Assembly (NCBI GenBank): GCA_020718925.1
Contig: DYRC01000081.1
Span: 1 to 13,377, forward strand
DNA: 13,377 nt
Reading direction: 5' to 3'
From: Desulfonema limicola
Lineage (GTDB): Bacteria > Desulfobacterota > Desulfobacteria > Desulfobacterales > DYRC01
Made by a program: the position numbers and the translations under genes. The notes under the pieces are model-generated. The model had not been told where the DNA came from. It did no database searches and worked only from the letters and a program-made list of their open reading frames with translations. Shown one piece after another: positions 7,151 to 13,377 of the stretch. Position 1 is the stretch's first letter, and each line of letters starts with the position of its first letter.

Positions 7151-8158
7151 ATGCAGCAAAATTCTCCTACTCCGGAACAATCCCTGTTTGATGAGGGATG
7201 GTCGTTTGATTTTTATCAGGCAGTCAGACTGCTGGAGATGCTCTGCCCGGATAAGCCTTCGGTGGCAGAAGGATCGGAAGCAGACAAAGAAGCGGTTCGC
7301 TTCACATCAAATGTCAGTTTTGAATTTCCCGCCAGCGCGGTGTCAGAGATTGTCCGTTCCGAATCAGATAAAAGCCCCCATCAGCTATCGGTCAATTTTA
7401 TGGGGCTTGCAGGCGTTACGGGACCGTTGCCTGCGCCATACTCAGACCTGATTTTATCCCGGCTTAAAGAAAAAGACGGGGCGTTAAAAGATTTTTTGGA
7501 CATGTTCAATCACCGCCTGATTTCTCTGATGTATCGGGTACGAAAAACGCTCCGAATCGGATTTGACAGCAAGCCTCCGGATCAGACGGCGTATGCCCGC
7601 TATCTTTTTTCTCTGATCGGTCTGGGAACTGACGGGCTTTCAGACAGAATGCAGCTCAGAGACCGCTCATTGTTGTTTTATACGGCTGTTTTATCTCAGA
7701 AGCCTCGTTCTATGAGCGGGCTTGAGAGTATTTTATCTCATTATTTCGGCGTTATAGTCAAAGGAAAGCAGTTGTGCGGCGGCTGGTGTTTTCTTGCTCA
7801 GGATCAGCTTACGCAGATCGGGGTTCGGGGGCAGAATAATTGTCTGGGGCAGAGTGCGGTTATCGGAACCCGTATCTGGGATCAGCAGAGCAGATTTGAA
7901 CTGCATATCGGTCCCTTGTCTTATCAGGAATTTATCGGATTTTTGCCGACCGGTTCGGCATACAGTTCTCTTTGTACGCTGGTGCGGTTTTATGCCGGAG
8001 AGGAATCTGATTTTGATTTGGTGCTTTCATTAAAAAAAGATACAGTTGAAATAGGACAATTGAGCGCGACACAGGGCGCGAGAGTGAGTTGGACATCGTG
8101 GCTTCCTATCAGAAAATCTGCTTTTGAATACGCGCCGGTGAGGATAAAAGGCAGATGA
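7151..8158 (+). CDS. tssG: type VI secretion baseplate protein TssG (ImpH/VasB)
   Basis: A 335-residue cytoplasmic baseplate wedge protein. In characterised systems TssG works with TssE, TssF and TssK to build the platform on which the contractile sheath assembles. Recognisable family segments include WSFDFYQAVRLLE (17-29), the LSVNFMGLAGVTGPLP region, DMFNHRLISLMYR, the middle RDRSLLFYTAVLSQKPRSMSG stretch, and the C-terminal LGQSAVIGTRIWDQQSRFEL and FLPTGSAYSSL segments. The length is normal for the family. GTGAGG lies 7 bases before the ATG. Its stop overlaps the tssH start (ATGA). It is not preceded by tssF, its usual neighbour and direct partner; the upstream gene is tupB. No strong promoter was seen in the 79-base gap. 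Confidence 0.9.
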   Translation: MQQNSPTPEQSLFDEGWSFDFYQAVRLLEMLCPDKPSVAEGSEADKEAVRFTSNVSFEFPASAVSEIVRSESDKSPHQLSVNFMGLAGVTGPLPAPYSDLILSRLKEKDGALKDFLDMFNHRLISLMYRVRKTLRIGFDSKPPDQTAYARYLFSLIGLGTDGLSDRMQLRDRSLLFYTAVLSQKPRSMSGLESILSHYFGVIVKGKQLCGGWCFLAQDQLTQIGVRGQNNCLGQSAVIGTRIWDQQSRFELHIGPLSYQEFIGFLPTGSAYSSLCTLVRFYAGEESDFDLVLSLKKDTVEIGQLSATQGARVSWTSWLPIRKSAFEYAPVRIKGR

Positions 8159-10620
8159 CTTCGGATTTGCAGACGCTGATCGGAAAACTCAATCCGAGCT
8201 GCCGGAAAGGGCTTGAAGCTGCGGCGGAAATCTGCGTATCTCAGACGCATTATAACGTGGAGCTTGAACATTATATGCTTGCGCTTGCTTCGGATCAGCC
8301 GGATACGGATATGCAGGCAATTCTTCGATATTATGATGTCAGAGTCGCAGACGTAAAAGATGATTTAAGCCGGTTTATAGAAAATTTCCGGCGCGGCAAC
8401 AGCCGGACGCCTGCGCTTTCGCCGTATATTCTGAAGCTTTTGGAGCAGGCGTGGATGGTTTCCTCGCTGTATTTCAAATCGGAGAGTATCCGTTCCGGCG
8501 CGCTGCTGCTGGCGTTATTGGAGCATGACAACCTCAGAATATTGATTTACGAATCCTGCCCCGCGTTAAAACGGATTTCTGCGGATGAGTTGAAACCACA
8601 TATTCAGGAGATTATCAGTACGTCCCGCGAAGAATCCCCTCTTGAGAGGGGCAGGGGTGTGTCGCCTGAAAACAAAGCTTCCCGCATTGAAACGCCCAAT
8701 TCCAAAACCCCGAATCTGGATTTATATACCACGGATCTGACACAGCGGGCAAGAAAAGGGCTGATAGATCCGATTTACGGGCGGGATGCGGAAATTCGGC
8801 AATTGATTGATATTCTTACCCGCCGCCGCCAGAATAATCCGATTCTGACCGGAGAAGCCGGGGTCGGAAAAACAGCAGTGGCAGAAGGATTTGCGCTCAG
8901 GGTGTCTGAGGGTAATGTGCCGCCATCGCTGAAAAACATTTCGCTTCGTCTGTTAGATTTGGCTCTGCTTCAAGCCGGAGCCGGAATCAAAGGCGAATTT
9001 GAACGGCGGCTTAAATCTGTGATTGATGAAGTGAAACAGTCTGTCCGCCCGATTATTCTGTTTATTGACGAGGCACATACCCTGATCGGCGCGGGCGGCA
9101 CTGCCGGAATGGGAGATGCGGCAAACCTGCTCAAACCTGCGCTGGCAAGAGGAGAACTCAGAACCATTGCCGCTACAACATGGTCAGAATACAAGAAATA
9201 TTTTGAAAAAGACCCGGCATTGGCGCGGCGCTTTCAGGTGGTAAAAATTGAAGAGCCGGATGAAGAAACTGCCGTAAAAATGCTTGAAAGCATCACTGCC
9301 AACCTTCAATCTCATCATAAGGTGATGATTTCAGATGATGCGGTGCGGGATGCGGTCAGGCTTTCGCATCGCTATATCAGCGGACGGCTGCTGCCGGATA
9401 AAGCCATCAGCGTTTTGGATACGGCATGCGCCCGTGCGGCTATCAGACACCATGAGGATTCCCCTCTTGAGAGGGGGCAGGGGTGTGTCGTCAACTCATC
9501 GGTTGTGGCAGATGTGATTTCCGGGTGGACCGGCATTCCGGTCGGCAAAATGCTGACCAATGACATTGAAACGGTCTTAAATCTCAAAGAAAAATTGGAA
9601 GAGCGCATTATCGGGCAATCCGATGCACTGGATGCCATCACCCGCCGGATTCAGACCTATCGGGCAAATTTAGATGATCCCGGAAAACCGGTGGGCGTGT
9701 TTCTTCTGGCAGGTCCGAGCGGCGTGGGAAAAACCGAAACAGCAGTCGCGCTTTCCGATATTCTTTACGGCGGGGATCGGAATATGATCGTGATCAATAT
9801 GTCCGAATATCAGGAAAGTTACACGGTTTCAGGCTTGAAAGGTTCTCCGCCGGGCTATACGGGCTATGGCAAAGGCGGCGTTCTCACCGAAGCGGTGCGG
9901 CACAAACCGTATTCAGTGGTGCTGCTGGACGAGGCGGAAAAGGCGCATCCGGATGTTATGGAATTGTTTTATCAGGTGTTTGATAAAGGGCGGCTGGATG
10001 ATGCCGAAGGCGTGAGCGTTGATTTCAGAAACACGATGATTCTGCTGACCACCAATGCCGGGGCAGATACGATTTCGGATTCCCGAAAACTTCCCGATGC
10101 GCGGACGCTTTCGGAGATGATCAAGCCTGAATTGCTGAAATATTTCAAGCCCGCGCTGTTGGGGCGCTTAGTGATTGTGCCGTATTATCCGTTGAGCGAT
10201 GAGGCGATTCGCAGAATTGTCCGGCTAAAGCTGAAAAAAATTCAGCAGCGATTTCAGGAAAATCATCGGATTAATTTAACATACAGTGATGATTTGGTGA
10301 TGGTGATAGCCAGCCGGTGTCTTGAATCTGATGCAGGCGCACGTGTCATTGACCAGCTTCTGACGCATTCGCTGCTGCCGGATCTGTCAGGCGAACTTCT
10401 GCGGCGCATGGCGTTGGGAAAACATTGTACCGCGATTTATGTGTATTCAGACAGAGGACAGCGCTTCGGATACCGGTTTTATTCATCTGAAGATGAGGAG
10501 ACTGAAGCTGAATCTCCGAATTTCGGTACGCCGTCTTTTCTTTCCAAGACAGAGGAAAATCCTGAAAAACCTTCCGAAAAGCCGTTTGGCTGGTTCAGAC
10601 AGTTGTGGGGGCGATCATGA
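8155..10620 (+). CDS. tssH: type VI secretion AAA+ ATPase TssH (ClpV), middle domain missing
   Basis: An 821-residue sheath-recycling ATPase that, in characterised systems, disassembles the contracted TssB-TssC sheath. Domains in order: the ClpV-type N domain (about 8-155); a linker carrying palindrome-encoded SPLERGRGVS (161-170); AAA+ module 1 with Walker A GEAGVGKT (233-240), Walker B ILFIDEA (301-307) and arginines R358/R359; then AAA+ module 2 with Walker A GPSGVGKT (520-527), Walker B VVLLDEA (588-594) and the C-terminal small domain to about 775. The tail (776-821) is acidic and proline-rich, ending in FGWFRQLWGRS. Only about 26 residues separate ACARAAI (424-430) from GWTGIPVG (457-464), where ClpV normally has a coiled-coil middle domain of 100 or more residues. 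A second repeat-encoded SPLERGQG (436-443) lies there. Both nucleotide sites look intact, so ATPase activity is plausible. Starts and stops overlap tssG and tssI as ATGA. Confidence 0.9.
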   Translation: MTSDLQTLIGKLNPSCRKGLEAAAEICVSQTHYNVELEHYMLALASDQPDTDMQAILRYYDVRVADVKDDLSRFIENFRRGNSRTPALSPYILKLLEQAWMVSSLYFKSESIRSGALLLALLEHDNLRILIYESCPALKRISADELKPHIQEIISTSREESPLERGRGVSPENKASRIETPNSKTPNLDLYTTDLTQRARKGLIDPIYGRDAEIRQLIDILTRRRQNNPILTGEAGVGKTAVAEGFALRVSEGNVPPSLKNISLRLLDLALLQAGAGIKGEFERRLKSVIDEVKQSVRPIILFIDEAHTLIGAGGTAGMGDAANLLKPALARGELRTIAATTWSEYKKYFEKDPALARRFQVVKIEEPDEETAVKMLESITANLQSHHKVMISDDAVRDAVRLSHRYISGRLLPDKAISVLDTACARAAIRHHEDSPLERGQGCVVNSSVVADVISGWTGIPVGKMLTNDIETVLNLKEKLEERIIGQSDALDAITRRIQTYRANLDDPGKPVGVFLLAGPSGVGKTETAVALSDILYGGDRNMIVINMSEYQESYTVSGLKGSPPGYTGYGKGGVLTEAVRHKPYSVVLLDEAEKAHPDVMELFYQVFDKGRLDDAEGVSVDFRNTMILLTTNAGADTISDSRKLPDARTLSEMIKPELLKYFKPALLGRLVIVPYYPLSDEAIRRIVRLKLKKIQQRFQENHRINLTYSDDLVMVIASRCLESDAGARVIDQLLTHSLLPDLSGELLRRMALGKHCTAIYVYSDRGQRFGYRFYSSEDEETEAESPNFGTPSFLSKTEENPEKPSEKPFGWFRQLWGRS
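8629..8664. repeat. palindromic repeat copy 1 inside tssH
   Basis: The core at 8635-8664 is a hairpin CCCCTC-TTGA-GAGGGG followed by CAGGGGTGTGTCG. It is read in frame as SPLERGRGVS between the N domain and AAA+ module 1. It matches copy 2 at every position except one missing G. The similarity extends upstream over gaRgaW. Confidence 0.92.
9454..9490. repeat. palindromic repeat copy 2 inside tssH, at the middle-domain site
   Basis: The core at 9460-9490 is the same hairpin and tail as copy 1, with five rather than four G in the right arm. The extra base shifts the reading frame in its second half, giving SPLERGQGCVV rather than SPLERGRGVS. It occupies the junction where the ClpV middle domain would be expected. 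Confidence 0.92.
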
Positions 10621-12800
10621 CAATAGCAAACGAAAGTTTATGGATTTATATCACAACACCCGCAGACGGCGCGGTGAGAAAATTCGCGCTGATTGAAATT
10701 GAGGGGCAGGAGCAGATATCCGGCTTATTTTACTATAAACTGACGCTGAGAACCGATGACCGGCAGGTTAATTTTAAAAAACTCATGGGACAGTCGGTAA
10801 CGGCTCATCTCAAATTTATGGATAAAGACAATACCCGCTATATCAACGGCATGGTTACCCGCTTCATGCAGGGGCATTATGACGGCGGCATGGTTACATA
10901 TTATGCGGAAATCCGCCCATGGCTCTGGGAGCTGACCTTATGTTCCAATAATAAAATCTTTCAGAATAAAAAAGCTACGGATATTATTAGCTCCGTGTTC
11001 TCATCTGCCGGATTCACTGATTTTAAAAACAGCACCAGCGGATCATACGCGTCAAGAGAATATTGTGTGCAGTATGGCGAGACAGATTTCAATTTTGTGT
11101 CCCGGCTCATGGAAGAAGAGGGCATTTTTTACTATTTTGAGCATACGGCTGCCAAACATACGCTGGTGATGGCAGATGACGCAGGCGCGGCTCCCGAATG
11201 TCCGGGATCAAATCCGATAAAATTAAAAGGCGTCAGTCCCTTAGAAGATTATCTGATAGAAGACTGTACGCTGGAGCAGGAACTGATTTCCCATAAATAC
11301 AAAACCAAAGATTTCAATTTTGAAACGCCTGACACCAATCTGCTGACCAGTGCAGATGGAAAGGCATCAGGCAGTTTTACCGTGTATGAATATCCCGGCA
11401 AATTTGCCGATACCGGTAAAGGCGAAACGATTGCCACCAAACGGATAGAATCATTGGAGATCCCCGGAAAAATTCTCAGAGGGCGCGGATATTGCCGGGG
11501 ATTTACTGCCGGATACAAATTCACCTTCAGCGAGCATTATCGGGATGATGTGAATGATACCTATCTGCTGCGCCATTTATCCCTTCATGCTACGGACGCG
11601 CTTTATACCAACACCTTTGAAGCCATTCCGGCAAGCGTTTCATTCCGCCCCCCGCGACTGGCTAAAAAATCCCGAATACATGGCACTCAGACCGCGATAG
11701 TGGTCGGCAAAAAAGGCGAGGAAATCTGGACAGACGAATACGGACGGGTGAGGATTCAGTTTCATTGGGATTTGGATGGCAAAAACGATGAGAAAAGCAC
11801 CTGCTGGGTGCGGGTGGCGCAGATCTGGGCAGGCAAAAACTGGGGAACGATGTTTATTCCACGCATCGGGACAGAAGTGATTGTCAGTTTCTTAGAAGGT
11901 GATCCGGATCAGCCGATGATTATCGGAACTGTTTATAATGCCGCGCAGACCGTGCCGTATTCTCTGCCGGGCAAGAAAAATGTCAGCACCATCAAAACGA
12001 TTTCCACCAAAAAAGGTGATTCCGGCGAAAAAAAGGGCAATGAAATCCGATTCGATGATAGCAAAAAGCAGGAAGAACTCTTCATTCATGCTGAAAAAGA
12101 TATGAATATCTGGGTGGAAAACGATCAGACCACTACAATCAAGAAAAACCGCACCGTAACGATTAAGGAAAAACATGATAAGCTTACGGTAGAAAAAGGA
12201 AATCGCACCGTTTCAGTTGATGAAGGAAATGAATTTTTAACCGTGAAAAAAGGCAACCGGGTGGTCAAGGTCAGTACGGGAAATGAAACGCATCAGGTCA
12301 AGGGAAAGCGGAGCCTGACGATTACGGGCAATGAAACCCATACGGATAAAGCGAATTTCACCCGTCAGGTCAAAGGAAACTTTACGCATAAGGTGAAGGG
12401 GAATTATGCTCTGACGATAGACGGCAATCTTACGATTGATGTGAAAGGTTCGATTACCATAAAATCCAAAAAGGATATGCTGCATGATTCAGGCATGAAG
12501 ATGACCCATAAGGCAAAAACGGATTTGATCAATAATGCAGGAAAAGATCTGACGAATAAAGCAAAAATGAACCTGACAAATGATGCCGGAATGAACCTGA
12601 GCAATAAAGCAAAAATGAACTTAACGAATAAAGCAAATATGAATCTGACCAATGATGCCGGGATAAATCTTGCGAATAAGGCTAACGTGAATCTGAATAA
12701 CAAAGCCAATGCCATGATGACCAACAAAGCCAGCGCAATGCAGACCATAGATGGCGGCGGAATGCTGATTGTCAAGGGCGGGATGGTGAAGATTAATTGA
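10617..12800 (+). CDS. vgrG: type VI secretion spike protein TssI (VgrG)
   Basis: A 727-residue protein forming the trimeric puncturing tip of the T6SS tube. The gp27-like base comes first (about 1-360, with YGETDFNFVSRLMEEEGIFY). The gp5-like OB-fold follows (about 365-445, with EYGRVRIQFHWD, CWVRVAQIWAGKNWG and EVIVSFLEGDPDQPMIIG). A long triple beta-helix runs from about 480 to the end: first short GN/KG-type repeats (such as VKGNFTHKVKGNY), then twelve octapeptide periods (627-722). The chain ends GGMVKIN, a plain tip suited to a PAAR cap, with no effector extension. The chosen ATG overlaps the tssH stop (ATGA) and has GGGGG about 6 bases upstream. A GTG reading four codons earlier is possible but less likely. 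No adaptor, PAAR or effector gene follows on this strand. Confidence 0.93.
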   Translation: MTIANESLWIYITTPADGAVRKFALIEIEGQEQISGLFYYKLTLRTDDRQVNFKKLMGQSVTAHLKFMDKDNTRYINGMVTRFMQGHYDGGMVTYYAEIRPWLWELTLCSNNKIFQNKKATDIISSVFSSAGFTDFKNSTSGSYASREYCVQYGETDFNFVSRLMEEEGIFYYFEHTAAKHTLVMADDAGAAPECPGSNPIKLKGVSPLEDYLIEDCTLEQELISHKYKTKDFNFETPDTNLLTSADGKASGSFTVYEYPGKFADTGKGETIATKRIESLEIPGKILRGRGYCRGFTAGYKFTFSEHYRDDVNDTYLLRHLSLHATDALYTNTFEAIPASVSFRPPRLAKKSRIHGTQTAIVVGKKGEEIWTDEYGRVRIQFHWDLDGKNDEKSTCWVRVAQIWAGKNWGTMFIPRIGTEVIVSFLEGDPDQPMIIGTVYNAAQTVPYSLPGKKNVSTIKTISTKKGDSGEKKGNEIRFDDSKKQEELFIHAEKDMNIWVENDQTTTIKKNRTVTIKEKHDKLTVEKGNRTVSVDEGNEFLTVKKGNRVVKVSTGNETHQVKGKRSLTITGNETHTDKANFTRQVKGNFTHKVKGNYALTIDGNLTIDVKGSITIKSKKDMLHDSGMKMTHKAKTDLINNAGKDLTNKAKMNLTNDAGMNLSNKAKMNLTNKANMNLTNDAGINLANKANVNLNNKANAMMTNKASAMQTIDGGGMLIVKGGMVKIN
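12495..12782 (+). repeat. twelve 24-bp octapeptide repeats in the VgrG beta-helix
   Basis: Residues 627-722 fall into uninterrupted octads: MKMTHKAK, TDLINNAG, KDLTNKAK, MNLTNDAG, MNLSNKAK, MNLTNKAN, MNLTNDAG, INLANKAN, VNLNNKAN, AMMTNKAS, AMQTIDGG, GMLIVKGG. MNLTNDAG recurs at 12567-12590 and 12639-12662. The regular N-(K/D)-A core suggests stacked beta-helix rungs with an asparagine ladder, and unequal crossing over at the DNA level is plausible. Confidence 0.9.
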
Positions 12801-12858
12801 AGACGTTCTCTTGGAGCATATCGTCAAGATAATCAATATAAGTGCGTTTTGATTTCAT
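12793..12858 (-). pseudogene. truncated hepT-like (DUF86) gene
   Basis: An ATG at 12858 overlaps the stop of the nucleotidyltransferase gene (ATGA on the minus strand) and opens 21 codons: MKSKRTYIDYLDDMLQENVFN, with TAA at 12793-12795. MKSKRTYIDYLDDML resembles the first residues of HepT/DUF86 proteins (typical pattern: basic start, Y-x-x-Y-L-x-D-I-L). Intact members run roughly 100-140 residues, and their catalytic RX4-6H motif would lie in the missing part. The frame runs antisense into the last codons of vgrG and stops there, so the gene was cut at about 12800. The overlap and order (nucleotidyltransferase, then HepT) match MntA-HepT toxin-antitoxin modules. Assignment rests on this short match plus the gene order. 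Confidence 0.68.
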
Positions 12859-13151
12859 ATCGGTATGACCTCGCTGAGAATCTGTTTTCCGATGCGCGGT
12901 TTGAGTGTGTCTTTTGTTACCAGATCAACCTTTACCCCCAGAAGATCGCTGAGATAATTTTCTATTTCAATAAATTTGAACAGATCAGGAATCTTATAAA
13001 ATGTTACCAATACATCAAGATCACTGGCGGCAGTCTGTTCATTTCGGACAAAAGAACCGAAAACTCCCAGATAATCAACACCGTAATACTTTTCAAGAAA
13101 CGGCTTCCGGCTTTGCAATTCTTTCATGATATTTGTGAGAGTGAGTTTCAT
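12855..13151 (-). CDS. mntA: MntA-like minimal nucleotidyltransferase antitoxin
   Basis: A 98-residue nucleotidyltransferase-fold protein. It contains the GSX10DXD signature (GSF, then DLD ten residues later, 32-46 from the chosen ATG), a third acidic residue in KVDLVT (about 76), and the usual end LKPRIGKQILSEVIPI. In characterised MNT-HepT systems such proteins neutralise the HepT RNase toxin by adding AMP groups to a tyrosine. The ATG at 13151 is preferred because GGGAG sits about 7 bases upstream; a TTG at 13157 would leave no spacing. Its partner hepT, expected next on this strand, is truncated to 21 codons, so the protein is probably an orphan antitoxin. It is convergent with vgrG. Confidence 0.87.
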   Translation of the reverse strand: MKLTLTNIMKELQSRKPFLEKYYGVDYLGVFGSFVRNEQTAASDLDVLVTFYKIPDLFKFIEIENYLSDLLGVKVDLVTKDTLKPRIGKQILSEVIPI

Positions 13152-13181
13152 ATTCAATCTCCCTGCAACTGAGTCGGATAT

Positions 13182-13210
13182 AATTTACCCGATAAGGTGA
13201 CGAAAAGCAA
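13182..13210 (-). promoter_or_regulatory. candidate promoter for the mntA-like gene
   Basis: On the minus strand TTGCTT (13205-13210) is followed after 17 bases by TAAATT (13182-13187), each with about 4 of 6 consensus bases. The leader before the ATG at 13151 would be roughly 25 bases. Confidence 0.33.
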
Positions 13211-13251
13211 TAAAAAGTATTCGGCAATCTGGGGTAATTCAATGTTTACAG

Positions 13252-13284
13252 GGGGCGATGATGACGTCGCCCCTTTTGAATTTT
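13252..13284 (+). terminator. terminator-like hairpin
   Basis: GGGGCGATG (13252-13260) pairs with GACGTCGCCCC-end bases 13265-13273 as a 9-bp stem with one wobble pair and an ATGA loop. It is followed by TTTT, GAA, TTTT on the plus strand. No plus-strand gene ends nearby (vgrG stops 450 bases upstream and the minus-strand module lies between), so it could instead be a dispersed palindrome. Confidence 0.45.
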
Positions 13285-13377
13285 ACGATAAAGGATTCAC
13301 AAAAGTAATCCCGGCAATCTCTTAATTCCATAATTCCCGGTTCAGATAATTTATCGCCGCCACCTTTGACATAGCTA
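13285..13377. other. right edge, no convincing gene
   Basis: This AT-rich stretch shows no gene I can support. On the minus strand a frame is open from the window edge to a TGA at 13239-13241 (45 codons), but it runs through the hairpin at 13252-13273 and I recognise no family. It could be the tail of a gene beyond the window or noncoding repeat sequence. Confidence 0.3.

Noticed and set aside
10605..10616. GTG start extending VgrG by four residues
   Set aside because: The ATG at 10617 gives the ATGA overlap used throughout this operon and better spacing from GGGGG.
12404..12775. 123-codon minus-strand ORF with repeated hydrophobic segments
   Set aside because: It is the antisense of the VgrG octapeptide repeats. 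Its periodic phenylalanine/leucine pattern comes from the complement of Asn/Lys codons.
12700..12800. C-terminal effector domain on VgrG
   Set aside because: The protein ends directly after the beta-helix at GGMVKIN, leaving no room for an effector domain.
12849..13172. 107-codon plus-strand ORF
   Set aside because: Antisense to the well-supported nucleotidyltransferase, with no recognisable family features.

Overview
The window looks like chromosomal DNA of an anaerobic Gram-negative bacterium. The best guess is a Desulfobacterota (Desulfobacteraceae or Desulfonema-like) genome. This rests on the style of the GspM protein, a tungstate (Tup) uptake system, a type VI secretion fragment, moderate GC content and the abundant short GC-rich palindromic repeats. 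The lineage is an inference from remembered sequence style, not from a search.

Left part (1-2949): about 350 bases without a convincing gene lead into a GspM-like type II secretion gene standing without its usual gspL partner. It is followed by hflK and hflC, overlapping by 4 bases. Their products form the SPFH (prohibitin/band 7) cage that regulates the membrane protease FtsH. Middle (2950-5449): a 427-base intergenic region carries, on the minus strand, a 30-codon TTG-started gene for a bS22/AURKAIP1-COX24-type ribosomal protein. It also holds apparently divergent promoters and a cluster of GC-rich hairpin repeats. Next comes a third SPFH gene, a 690-residue flotillin-like protein with three tandem modules of exactly 74 residues ahead of its SPFH core and coiled coil.

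Right part (5563-12800): tupA and tupB (tungstate-binding protein and permease) are present, but the ATPase gene tupC is not. After 79 bases the strand continues with tssG, tssH (ClpV) and tssI (VgrG), three translationally coupled T6SS genes without the rest of the cluster. TssH carries two in-frame copies of a palindromic repeat. It also lacks the middle domain expected between its AAA+ modules, and the second repeat copy sits at exactly that place. VgrG ends in twelve perfect octapeptide periods with no effector extension.

Right end (12793-13377): an mntA-like nucleotidyltransferase antitoxin gene runs on the minus strand. Its hepT-like partner is cut to 21 codons at the vgrG stop codon. 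The last 200 bases hold a terminator-like hairpin and no convincing gene.

Two themes stand out. One is a possible SPFH cage neighbourhood (HflK, HflC and a repeat-bearing flotillin). The other is a mosaic T6SS fragment whose two ends both break other gene systems (tupAB without tupC, mntA without an intact hepT) and whose ClpV has been remodelled by palindromic repeat insertion.
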